Below are positions 24,604 to 35,606 of a stretch of DNA of 64,000 bases, one piece after another. The stretch spans positions 62,001 to 126,000 of the forward strand of contig WTXI01000019.1 of NCBI GenBank assembly GCA_022376515.1, read 5' to 3'. The position numbers were made by a program, and so were the translations under genes. Under the pieces are notes generated by a model. The model was not told the DNA's origin, made no database searches, and saw only the letters and a list, made by a program, of their open reading frames with translations. The stretch is from Lactifluus volemus (taxonomy: Eukaryota; Basidiomycota; Agaricomycetes; Russulales; Russulaceae). Within the stretch, counting starts at the first letter, position 1. Every line of letters starts with the position of its first letter.

Positions 24604-25991
24604 TCATTGCGCGATTCCCATTCCGCCGGCGCCGACACCAGCAGAATTGGGCCCGTAATACGAATCGGTAGTAACCATCTCCTGCGTTCTACCGAAAAAG
24701 GGGCGCGGGTATGACACTGGGGCAGGACCGACGTGGGGAACGTCGACTGGATCTGCGAAGGGATGGCCGACAGGGGGCGCGAAGTGCGAATTATCCTGGT
24801 ATATCCATAATCACCCTGCACAGCGCCGCTCTCATCGGCCGGCGTAGTGATGGCGTGGGGCATGTCGAGGGGGTACTCAATACCATATTCGTCGGAGTGG
24901 TAGGCAGAACCAGGATTGGATGGGCCATAGTGGATCGTGCGGTCAGGGTAGGCGTTTGGCGGGGCCGGGAATGTGCTAAGGTCTGCAGCAGTCATGTCCG
25001 GTGAGAGGCGTCCGAACTCTGCGGGTTCGTCCTGTACGTTGTTGCCACGGTTAACAGCTCCAGGGCCAAAGTACTTTTCGAAATATTCATCATCATCCGC
25101 GGCACGCGATTTGCGACGTCGTTTCACGATTGTAACAAAGGCCACCGCGCCAGCGAGAGCGCAAATGATCCCAAGAATGCCGAAAGTCGCACCGACTGCC
25201 GATGGTTCGCGAAAAAGCTCTTGGAGATAGCACCGGCCGTCTCGCTCTGGAAAACAGTAGACGTTGAGGGTGTCTTGGTAATAAGGAAACCGGTGAATGT
25301 ATCCGAACTCCCATCGTTGTAAGTTGACGCTTGGCCGACAACCAGTTGAGATGCGGCTTTTGTTGTTGATGAAGTTGTCGGTCTAACAGATGATTAACTA
25401 CGTTGGGAGAGTTCTGTGAGAGATAACGTACCTAGCGGCGCTTTGGAGGGAGAACGTCGTAGTGGTCGAGGAAGACGAGGCAGACGCGAGAGGGGCGCGG
25501 GAGGCAGTAGTCGTGGAGACAACGGAGGACGTAGGGGACGGAGTTGAGCTTGAAGGTGATGGAGCGGAAGAGGAAGGGGGGGGAGAAGCAACGGCACTTG
25601 ACGATGCGGGATCAGTGGAAGAGACTGGTTGTGGAGTAGGTGATTGTATATTCGCGGCCGACGAGGACAGTGGAAGAGGGGAGGGGGGGAGGGAAAGCGA
25701 TGGCAAGGGAATACTCGAGGCGAGATTCCCAATACCATTATTCCCGTTCCCATTCCCGTTAATCCCGCCATTCCCGTTCCCATTGTCCACACCTCTAGCA
25801 TGATGGAATGCACGGGGGTGGTGGGTAATATCGCGCTTGTGAAAAGAAAAAAGGGAATCTTGAGTCGGGGTATCTACGACATTGGAAGTGCCATCAAAAA
25901 CAAGAAAGGAGAGTGTGCAAAGGACGGCGAGTGAAAAGATTGTGAGGATGCTGCGAGTCGCGCCGGGAAGCAACTGTAGCATCGTTAGCAA
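24604..25991 (-). CDS. Ser/Thr-rich single-pass membrane protein, copy 1 (STM1)
   Basis: The start at 25991 gives MLTMLQLLPGATRS followed by a hydrophobic signal or anchor segment (ILTIFSLAVLCTLSFLVF). Next come an Asn/Gly repeat (about 25800-25730) and a long Ser/Thr/Pro-rich region likely to be O-mannosylated. After an intron near 25400 comes TGFLITKTPSTSTVF, then one transmembrane helix with GILGIICALAGAVAFV, a basic KRRRKSR stop-transfer and the cytosolic segment DDDEYFEKYFGPGAVNRG. The natural end appears to be the Pro/Tyr-rich tail finishing SAGVGAGGMGIAQ at 24604. The frame loses one base near 25200 and one near 24796. The architecture resembles fungal cell-wall stress sensors of the Mid2/Wsc type, but no conserved domain proves that. 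A truncated copy is at 32590-33612. Confidence 0.65.
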
Positions 25992-27422
25992 ATTTTTTTT
26001 TGCACGGTTTGTTGAGAAAAAAAGAGAAAGGAAAGGAGAAAAGAATGAAAATCGAATCGGATCGCCACCGGTGTTGACTTGACCAGCGTGGGTCAGTCCC
26101 TGAACAACGACGTCGTCGTCACGGTCCGGTGAACGTTTCGGAGCGGGTCACAAATCGGGTAACCGTTCGGTTCTTTCGGCCTCTTGGCGTCTAACCTCAC
26201 TTGCTTAGACACAACCACCTACCCTCGTAAAGTGCGGTGAGGTAAGAAAACTCTCAAGTCGTGACAACGCGTGTTCTGATAAGCAAGTCTCACTCAGCGA
26301 GCGACCGAAGGGCGATCGTGAACGGCAATTTCCCTCCGTCTCTCTCCCTTTGACCTCCCTGACATTGTACTTTACGTCATCAGGTTATGTCTCAGCTGTT
26401 ACCCTATCGGAGTTTTGTAAATTTGATCGTGCGTCTAGGCATCCACAAAAACTACATTGTAGCCTCGAGTCGTCTCAGTACTGTACCGTTCAGATCCGCT
26501 GATAACGGCTAGAATATCAAATCATGGGGATCGCTTGTAAGTTAGTTTAACTTCAGTTCAGTGAACACTGGAACTTGTTCCGACCAACTACATTACACCA
26601 TCGGCTCCCAGCGGGACGATATCTGCCACCAATTGTCAGGGCGGGACCAAAGCGCTGGTCCACCCCGGACCCCTTTCATTTTCTTTATCATACTACGATG
26701 GTATCATGTTCCCAACCATTGCTCGATTAAAGCTTTCAGTTCCAGCTCCCAAAGATTATACACAAGCGGTAGCGGTATCAGATCGGGAACTCGACGGACA
26801 GACCTTTGGTTTTGCGAGGAAACTTGCTAGACGGAGGATAATACACCCTATGCGAGACGAGAGAGGTCTACAGTACCTACATAATCGGGCACAGTCCTCT
26901 GGAGGTCTCAACACTATTTCTGGGCCCCCAGATTTTAATCCGAGGATAGCAGCTGCGCCTCGGGCGCCATTGTTTCTGGGCCCAGGCACCGTCGGAGAGT
27001 GCTCTAATGCGCACTTTGTTCTCAGCTTTGTTTTGCCCGGATCTTGCCATCCAAGCTCAAAGCGGACATTGCTGTAGCCACGAGTCTCTCGATCATCCAG
27101 TAAGCGAATCCTTGTAACCAAGGTAGGAATGTCGCTTTCAGGGATGCGGTGGCGTACTGGACGAAACTACTTGCTTTTTTTAAAAATCCTACAACGAACA
27201 TGTGGATCGGTCCAGAGACCGAGTACATGCAACGACCCACACATAACTTAGCGATGCGCAGTTCCTCATCCACAAGATTCGATTAATCTACCTTCATGGT
27301 CTAGGGTGCTGTCAAAATTGAATGCTAGAGCTTTTCCATTAACCTGGTACCTCGCTTGGTCCCCAGTTTTAGTTTTAAAAGTTGGGGGTTCACACTGTTC
27401 TGGTCCTCAATTCACCTCTGAA
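25992..27422. other. Intergenic, no confident gene
   Basis: The left part (to about 26160) is the 5' flank of STM1 and is repeated upstream of copy 2 (33613-33790). Overlapping frames on both strands at 26706-27121 have no family signature. The region before 27423 should be the promoter of the Cys/His-rich paralog 2. Confidence 0.4.
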
Positions 27423-29060
27423 ATGGCTTTCCCTTCTGATATTCTTCCTAACCAATTTCTCCATTGGAACTTGAACTTGAAGTCCGAACCAGTCAACATG
27501 GGGTTTCTTTACCCTCCTCTCGACGGGGCTGCCTTCCCTCCCATCGACGAGACCCTTCACATCCAAGTACCAAACCAAATTCACAGAATCCCTAGCACTT
27601 CGTCGACTGCATCCTACACGTCCGAATCCTCAACTTCGACTTACCCGCCTACACCAACTTTCCTTGACCAGACCGAGGCCCTCCAGAAGAGCGAGGACAG
27701 ACATCTCGCATCTACAGCCAACCGTAGTGCTCGGCGTGAAAACAGGCGGTTTGATCCTTATAATTCTGGTAGTACTGCTCATAGAGGATGGTACCCTGGA
27801 ACGGGTACGGGGGCTGGGGACTTGATGGTGCGTTCGTTCTGGCTCATTCTGAATGGAGGAATTATGTGTGCTTACTCGCCGATATCCGTCCTAATCATTT
27901 GAAACTTGAACCTGAAGTCCGAACCAGGTGACTCTGTCAACATGGGATTTCTTAACCCTCCTTTCGACGGAGAACCTGAGCCTACCTTCCCTCTCATCAA
28001 CGAGGCCCCTTACACCCATGTACCAAGCCAAATTACCAGAAACCCTAGCACTTCATCGAACGCATCATACACGTCCGAATCTTCTTTTCTCTCAACTTCG
28101 ACTTACCCCCCTACACCAACTTTCCCTGAACAGGCCGAGGCCCTCCCGAAGAGCGAGGACAAACATCTCGCATGTACAGCCAACCGTGGAGCTCGGCGCG
28201 AGAACAGGCGGTTTGGTCCTTATCCTACTTCTCGTCGAGGACAGAACCTTGGAACGGGGGCTGGGGTCTTGATGGTGCGTTCGTTCCGGCTCTTTCTGAA
28301 CGGAGGAATCGCGGGTGCTTACCCGCCGGCTATTGTAAAAAACAGGAAAGCCTCCCCGAAGACGTGCAACTCGCTCTCCAGGTGTTTTACCCCGGTTGCT
28401 GCGAAGTTGTAAATGGAAAGGACTCGTCCACCTGGCAGAAACATTGGCTCACAAAAAAACACTTCTCAAACCTCCCAGAGTGCCAGAGCATGCAACCCGC
28501 CTTCATATGCCCCGCCTTCATCTCTCTGCATCCCAAGTGTACAACTGCCAAGTGAGTGTCTTTTCACCAGGCCCTTCACCAGGTGTTCAGTTGTGGGATA
28601 CTGATTTGTTACTACTTGCGGTGACTCGACCAGGGCAGGAAGGTACGACGCTACCAATCGTCATTGCAAGGGTTGTCGCGGGTTCAAGGAGCTATTCTCA
28701 AACATTAAGGTCTCTCCCCTTGAAATCACCGTAGGAGAGTTCAGCGCCGTTTCGGCGTATCGCAAGGCTCGAGACTTTGGAAAAACCGACGTCGCGCCCC
28801 CACTCGTAGATGCAGCGATAGCGAAGGTGATGAAAATGTTGATAGATAGCGTTGGTGGCGACCTGCAGTGTATCCTTTCTCAACCGAAACTCGCACCGCA
28901 ACTTCGCAACATCGTTGCCATCCTAAATGAAGAGAGATCTCCCTCCCCTTCTCCCTCCCCTTCCCCAGGTCCATCAACCCAATTCCAAACTTTTCAGTAC
29001 CAAGATGATGATAGAGATTACACCTCGGACTCGGGTGCAGATGACGTATTTATACCATGA
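27423..29060 (+). CDS. Uncharacterised Cys/His-rich protein, paralog 2 (zinc-finger-like)
   Basis: This gene is homologous along its length to the gene at 18279-19576. The start MAFPSDILPNQFLHWN at 27423 leads into a Ser/Thr/Pro-rich region with TSESSTSTYPPTPTF. That region is tandemly duplicated (about 27471-27897 and 27905-28325), and the first unit ends in a stop at 27900-27902. The conserved core is GCCEVVNGKDSSTWQKHWL with a second histidine in TKKHFSNL, then CPAFISLHPKC (about 28390-28540). RHCKGCRGF with VSPLEITVGEF follows (about 28656-28735). A helical stretch (PLVDAAIAKVMKMLID) leads to SPSPSPSP repeats and an acidic end, DDDRDYTSDSGADDVFIP. Some frame changes are introns and some may be indels. 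The function is unknown. Confidence 0.6.
27471..28325 (+). repeat. Tandem duplication inside the Cys/His-rich gene
   Basis: Two adjacent copies of about 420-430 bp, each running from NLNLKSEP through MGFL.PP.DG, TSTYPPTPTF and RRENRRF to LNGGI. They differ by scattered substitutions and small in-frame insertions such as GDS. Only the second copy connects in frame to the Cys/His core. Confidence 0.8.
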
Positions 29061-29571
29061 CCAGTCTTCCTGGGCCAACAGTAGTTGCATTGCATACCCG
29101 TAACTTGCGTGTAGTCCGAGTCTGCCAAAGAATAATTTCAGTTGACTAATATGGTCACCTTTCCTCTGCTTGCCAAGAAGCTGTGGTAACCGCCTCTGAA
29201 ATCGTGCGATTCACTTAACTCTGTCGCATGATACGCGCTTATACTTCAGCGGGTCGTCACGGAGGCAAATTTCCCACGCTGAGAGTGATAAACAATGGCG
29301 GCTGCTGAATCTGCCTGCAGGAATGGACGGGTTTCATAGCAAGTGTTGGATTTCCTTGTATACGATGTGTAACGGGAGGTGGCACTGAACTAGTAAAGAG
29401 ATATAGTCTGCGAAATTTCGAAAAAAGCCAAACGTCTCATGTGGTTCATCAGCCTAGCCACCTGTCGCACGTCGCAGGCGGAGTCAACACCGTAACAACG
29501 GCTAGTCTTGTCAAGCAAAGGACTTACAAAGGCCATCAGCCAGTTTGGGCTTGAACAGAGCCATGCGGGGA
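29061..29571. other. Convergent intergenic region, no gene seen
   Basis: This 511-bp stretch between two 3' ends has no coding frame with protein character. Confidence 0.4.
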
Positions 29572-31774
29572 TTAGGTGCCAGTGGGATTGTCCGATGAGT
29601 CGCGGTTTTCAGCTGACGTCTCCGACTGGCGTGTACCTGCAAGGAGAGGGCGAAAAACAGAAGCTACCTCTGGAATGGTAGGGGAAGGTGTAGATGTGAC
29701 CATCGCGGGGAGGACGCTGCTAAGCTTAGACCGAACAGTAAGTTGCTCTCCAGACTGGGTGTCAGCACTGTTGCCTGCTGTTGCGGTAGAGGTGGAACCC
29801 ACGGCCCGTGATGTACCACTGAAAGTGGGGTCGGACGATGCAGTGGCCGTGGCGGGTGTCCCTTCAAGGATACCACCAGGTGACAATTCATGAAGAGGGT
29901 CTATGGTAGTAAGATTTGGAGTTGGAAAAGACAAGTGAGGAGAAGAGGTGGCAAGGCTAGAGTCAGGGTCTGAAACAGGGAGGGGAATGGTGGTTTGTGT
30001 TTGAGCATTCAGGTCGACCGCCTCGGCATTCAAGCCACCATTCGTGCCTTGAGCCTGACATACGGCATTGTACAGATTGCGTAGGTTTTCGCGGATCTTC
30101 CCACCAACGCTGTCATTCGGTGCCTTCTCTAATTCATCCCACAAGGAGAGGAAGCTGCTCTGCAATTCAGGAAGGGTGTTTTGTACCTCAAGTTGGCGAG
30201 TGGTGGTAATATGAATGCTGACGACGAAGCCATGTCCGGATTGTCCTCCAATGAGTAAAAGATCTCGCGAGCGATGTGGTTCAGGTTGGCAAGTAACACG
30301 TTGTCATTGCCGCGTTCGAGGTATCCTCGAATGACATCTTCCGATTCGCCTAATGATCTGCAGCGAGCGCAACCCAACGTTCATTACTTGGTCCACGTTT
30401 GAAATGATGCCAGCAACAATGCTTTGTGCGCACAACCCGATCTTCTGCGACCGCCATTGCTTCGCTCTTCAAGAATCGTCCCAATTCCGTGGACCGCAGA
30501 GCGTTATGCAAGTCCGAGGGAATATGTCTTTGAGTATTGACGATGCCACATTCGGGAGGCGTATTGTATCAGCGAAGTTGACGCAGGCGACGAGTCGCCG
30601 CATTTTCTCCGATTTGAGAGGGAGTTGGACGACCAAGTACGCTCCAGTAATCCCTTCACAACCATGTGCAGTGTGTCCTTTCCCAAACTAGTAACCTTGT
30701 TTAGAGCACTCTGACGGCCTATTATTGATGATTGGCAGAATCCAGGGATGCACTCAAAAAAATGCACCAAATCAGAATCCTTGATGAGAAGCTCAAATAG
30801 CCGGCTAAAGACACGGTCGTCGATACCCGCTGATATATCCAGCTCAGACGAAATCTATGAAAAACGACGAATCAGGCTTGACCAGGGCACCCTATAGAAT
30901 GCACTTACCTTACGCATTGAATAGTCGCCCAAGAAAGTATGGCAAAGCAAACGCATATGCAAGAACAGACGGCGTAGAAGATAACTCTGTTGTGATGAAA
31001 GAGATGATAGAAAGCCCGACAAAGAAAGGGATCGGGGAAATCCATAGCATGATCACTAGTGCAGACGGCGCCAGCGAATTTTGCCATTCGGCAAGAATTT
31101 CCGCGTCCGTGCTCGGTCGTGGGAGCTGAACTGTGGCGACTCGGCGCGCAAGAGGTAATAAGGTACATGTCTCCGTATCGACAGAGCCAGAAGTGCAGTG
31201 AAAATACTGAGACACAAGCTCATTAACAAGAGCGCGTTCGCCCAAACGGCGTATGTCGGAGGAGAAAACCGAGAAGATTGAGCCGCGGTGAGGGGGTGAG
31301 ATCCGTTGAGGTTTGCGAGAACTTGAAGATTATAGATATTCTCGAGGTAGTATGCGGACATATACTGTGGGTCTGGTTTGACGTCCGAGACTGTCACCGA
31401 AAGTAATGAAGTAATAAGTGCAGAGAACAAGCTCATCTGTAGTATTGACTTGATGTGTGAAACGGTATGGAAAATAAAAACGAGGTGCGCACGAAGATAA
31501 CAACATTGTCGATGAATCTTATCTTGCCTTCAACCCTCTTAGTGTAATACCCTGTCAGGTTGCAATACAGGTCGAAAAGTGGCTCCGAACTATCCGTAAA
31601 TTCAGATTTTTGTCGCTGAATTTGGGCAATCTGAGACAGGTTCGAGAGAGGGTCTAGGCACAGGTGGGTGGTGAAGTTGGGTAGGATTAACGTTGAGTGG
31701 AAGGGTAACATACCTCGGCAGTTCGCCTCCTCGTGACCTGTTACTTTGACGGTCCGATGTTCAATTTGAGACAT
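29572..31774 (-). CDS. DUF6535 membrane protein, copy B (frame-broken)
   Basis: This is the closest relative of intact copy C (45829-48148). The probable start at 31774 gives MSQIEHRTVKVTGHEEANCR. An intron (to about 31650) precedes SEFTDSSEPLFDLYCNLTGY. The next exon has the membrane part: MSLFSALITSLLSVTVSDV, YAVWANALLLMSLCLSIFTALL, then ALVIMLWISPIPFFVGLSI. The soluble domain has DRVFSRLFELLIKDSDLVHF and ECIPGFCQSS, then the segment ERGNDNVLLANLNHIARE. The Ser/Thr/Pro-rich tail ends at 29572. Compared with copy C, single bases are missing near 31101, 30609, 30515 and 30438, and probably near 30375 and 30353. It could be a decayed copy or victim of the assembly-wide indel problem. Confidence 0.7.
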
Positions 31775-32603
31775 TGGAGAAATGTGGCCAGCACGGCAGC
31801 ACGTGGGATCCGATGAAGCTGTGAAGCACGATGCCGGCATCGATCTGCACACCTTCTCACACTGGGGTGTGCTTCATCGCAGTACGGCTTGGGTCTAAAG
31901 AACTAAAGTATCTCGGTTCACAGGTCTCAGCGGGGAATTCGAAACATCCCTCTACAACCTCCATCCATCATCCGCGGTCAACTGTCATCACATACTTATG
32001 CGTATATATGCTGGAAACGATCGTCATAAAGGCGCTCAGGAGCAACAGACTTGTGTAATTGTATCCATCCGTCTACTGCCTTTAAAGTAGTGCTGGGTAG
32101 ACACGCCCTTTGTCGCTCATCGCGATATCGAGGCATGTGCAGATGGAACGGAAAAGAAGGGGCCAAGAAGCAGCGGCCACGAGAAGGTTAACTAGTTCAG
32201 AAATCGATGCTGGTGAGCTCTCTTACGCGCGACCGAATACTGCATCTAACGAATCAACATCCATCAGGGTTCCAGAAGCCTGCGCCTCGCAGCAAAGCTC
32301 TCAGTGGCAGAAAGCGGGGAATGGCTTGCCGCTCAACGTGAGTTGTTCAACTTGGGTCTGCGTACTACGTCCGAGGGACGATGGTCACTTCAACCGTCTA
32401 ATTTTTTAACACGCAGTAAGAGGGTTTACAGAGGTTTGCACTCCTGGGCGGTTAGAACGGAGTGGCACAGAAGAGTACTTGTAGCACTGCAGAAAGAGTT
32501 GAAATTTGCCGTTCCAACACTCTACCCACAACTCATCTGTGATCTGTAGCCGGCCTCCATTTCACCCCATATTCTTGGACGATCCAAGATTATCGCAAAG
32601 CGT
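31671..32603. repeat. Direct repeat block R1 (left copy)
   Basis: A block of about 0.93 kb, from the first intron of DUF6535 copy B through its 5' flank, is repeated in the same orientation at 34125-35123. Both copies begin gtgaagttgggtaggatt and end gattatcgcaaagcg. It contains the DUF6535 copy B promoter and first exon. Confidence 0.8.
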
Positions 32604-33612
32604 TGGCATCTGGCGGGGCCGGGAATGTGCTAAGGTCGGCAGCACTCATTTCCGGTGAGAGGCGTAACTCCGCGGGCCCATCCTGTACGTTCTTGCCACG
32701 GTTAACAGCTCCAGGGCCAAAGTACTTTTCGAAATATTCATCATCATCCGCGGCACGCGGTTTGTGACGTCGTTTCATGATTGTAGCAAGGGCCGCCAAG
32801 CCAGCGAGAGCGCAAATGATCCCAAGAATGGTGAAAGTCACACCGACAGCAGCATGGTTCGCGAAAAAGCTCGTGGTGATAACACCGGCCGTCTCGCTGG
32901 GGAAAATAGTAGACGTTGAGGGTGTCTTGGTAATAAGGAAACCGGTGAATGTATTCGAATTCCCATCGTTGTAAGTTGACACTTGGCCGACAACCAATTG
33001 AGATGCGGCTTTTGTTGTCGATGAGGTTGTCGGTCTAACAGATGATTAACTACGTTGGGAGAGTTCTGTGAGAGATAACGTACCTAGCGGTGCTTTGAAG
33101 GGAGAACGTCGTAGTGGTTGAGAAAGAAGAGGCAGACGCGAGAAGGGCGCGGGAGACAGTAGTCGTGGAGACAGCGGAGGACGTAGGGGACGGAGTTGAG
33201 CTTGGTGACGAAGCGGAAGAGGAAGGGGGGGGAGAAGCAACGGCACTTGACGATGCGGGATATGTGGAAGAGACCGTAGGTGATTGTATGTTCGCGGCAG
33301 ACGAGGACAGTGGAAGAGAGGAGACGGGGAGGGAAAGCGATGGCAAGGGAATACTCAAGGCGAGATTTCCAATACCATTATTCCCGTTATTCCCGCCATT
33401 CCCGTTGTTCAAATCTCTGGCGTGATGGAATGCACGGGGGTGGTGGGGAATATTACGCTTGTGAAAAGAAAAAACGGAATCTTGAGGCGGGGTATCTGCG
33501 ATATTGGTAGTGCCATGAAAACGAGAAAGGAGAGTGTGCAAAGGACGGCGAGTGAAAAGATTGTGAGGATGCTGCGAGTCGCGCCGGGAAGCAACTGTAG
33601 CATCGTAAGCAA
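32590..33612 (-). pseudogene. Ser/Thr-rich membrane protein, copy 2 (STM2), 3'-truncated
   Basis: A duplicate of STM1: the signal segment, Asn/Gly repeat, Ser/Thr-rich region, intron near 33070, transmembrane helix (ILGIICALAGLAALAT) and DDDEYFEKYFGPGAVNRG are all present. Homology to copy 1 stops inside the cytosolic domain, at FPAPPDAN (about 32605), exactly where repeat R1 ends, so about 100 C-terminal residues are missing and the frame closes within a few codons at 32590. Around the membrane helix this copy keeps the frame that copy 1 has lost. Conversely it has lost one T near 33519, just after the signal segment. It may still make a short membrane protein if that base is an error. Confidence 0.65.
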
Positions 33613-34124
33613 AATTTTTTGGCACGGTTTGTCGAGAAAAAAAGAGAAAGGAAAGGAGAAAAGAATGAAAATCGAATCGGATCACCACTGGTGTTGAACA
33701 GCGTGGGTCAATCCCTGAACGTCGTCGTCCACGGTGCAGTGGACGACTCAGAGGGGTCACAAATCGGGTTGGTTCTTTCGGCCTGTCGAACTCTCATGAA
33801 CATAACTTACTTGCTAGCCACAGCCTGTCAACCTTGTCAAGTGCGGTGAGGTACGGACTAACGGCGGTTGGGCAGTACCAGGTTAGGTAACGGATCAGTC
33901 ACGCTTATCACCTGCCATAGTTTAGACTCCGCAGGGCTTGGGCTGCTCGCCAGGCGTGACAAACCGCCTTTTTTTTGTTTTACTATACAAAACAATTTTA
34001 CATATGGAATATGCTTGTATGTGGTACAGGATGCCATATGTCAAGTGTTGTAGTGACTAAGCAAGAATTACAGTAAATGAGGATTTCGAAGTGATCCATT
34101 ACCCAACCCTGATCCACTACCCGG
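33613..34124. other. 5' flank of STM2, no gene seen
   Basis: The first part is homologous to the region upstream of STM1 (pyrimidine/purine-biased, agaaaggaaaggagaaaag). The remainder is unique and has no coding signal. Confidence 0.45.
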
Positions 34125-35123
34125 TGAAGTTGGGTAGGATTAACGTTGAGTGGAAGGGTAACATACCTTGTTAGTTCATCTTCTCGGGGGTCCGATGTTC
34201 AGTTTGAGACATTGGAAAAGTGCGGCGTTGCAGATAGCAGACAGCAAGCAAAGCGGCACAGCACGGCAGCATGTGGCTGATCTGATGATGAAGCTTTGAA
34301 GCTCCTCTCGACTCGATACCAGCATCGATCTGTATCTTCTCATTCTTGGGTATGCTACATCGTAGCACTTCTTGGGTCTGGAGAACTAAGTATCTTGGTT
34401 CACACCTCAGCATCCATCTACGACCTCCACCCAGCATTCGCGGTCAACTGTCATCGCATAGTACTTAGTAGGCATATATAGGCCGCCTGGAAAGGATCGC
34501 CATTAAGGCGCCCTGGAGCAACGGACTTGTTCATTTGTATCCGTCCGTCCACTGCTTTTGAAGTAGTTCTGGGTGGACACGCCCTTGTCGCTCATCGCGA
34601 TATTGAGGCATGGTCCAGATATGGAACGGAAAAGAAGGCGCCGAGAAGCAGCAGCTATGCCCACCCACCACAAGAACGTTAACGGATAGTGATACGAGCT
34701 CAGGAAATGGATGCTGGTGAGCTTCCTTACGCGCGACCGAATACTGTATCTAACGAATCCACATTCATCGGGGTTCCAGAAGCCTGCGGCTCGCAGTAAA
34801 GCTCTCAGTGGCAGAAGGCGAGAATTTCAATGAATGGTTCGTCACCTCAACGTGAGTCATTCAAGTTGGGTCTGCGTACTACGTCCAAGGGACGATGGTT
34901 ACTGCAACCGTCTATTTTTTCAACGCGTAGTAACAGAGTTTACAGAGGTTTGCACCCTGGGCGGTTAGAACGGATAGGCACAGAAGAGTAGCACTGCAGA
35001 AAGACTCGAAGTTGAAATTTAACACTCTACCACTACTCTACCCACAACTCATCTGTGATCTGTAGCCGACCTCCATTCCACCCTATATTCCTGGGCGATC
35101 CAGGATTATCGCAAAGCGATTGC
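34125..35123. repeat. Direct repeat block R1' (right copy)
   Basis: The second copy of the block at 31671-32603 carries scattered substitutions and small insertions. The DUF6535 first exon within it is damaged and no DUF6535 body follows, so it cannot encode that protein. Confidence 0.8.
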
Positions 35124-35606
35124 GGCTGTTCGGCTGTTGTGTCCACGAGGTGACACAATCCGATATCATAAGCACCGTGAGGCACTGTAACCTTTTTCTG
35201 ATCTAAGCCGCCACAATATCCGCTTGAAAAAAGTCTCTAATCGTCGCACCTTGGTACCACCACCTGTCCGCCTGCGGCCTTGGATGATCGTACAGGGAGT
35301 GCATAACTACTCGCATTTCAGTGGAAAGTACGGGCAGCACTGTCTCAGGCTATCACGACACCCTTTGGACGAAATAACATATGTAAAGCCAACCAAAGAA
35401 AAATGTGGACCCAAAACACGGTACAATGGATTGAGTCCACAACTTTCCTGGTGTGATTTACATAAATTCTGCTTTGTCCAGAAACTGGATACTCCCATTG
35501 TACTGTCCTGACACCCATTGACTTTTGGCTTGCAACGCACCCTCACTATCCCCTCTGATCAGTTTAGAATCACCCTCCTCGTTCATTCCCACCTCTCTCC
35601 TGCGCT
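35124..35606. promoter_or_regulatory. 5' region of the disordered-protein gene
   Basis: No conserved gene is visible in this 483-bp stretch, which should contain the promoter and 5' UTR of the following gene. A frame of 95 codons at 35224-35511 is unsupported. Confidence 0.35.

Noticed and set aside
24604..25991. Naming STM1 a Mid2 or Wsc sensor
   Set aside because: Only the general architecture fits; there is no WSC cysteine domain and no conserved Mid2 region.
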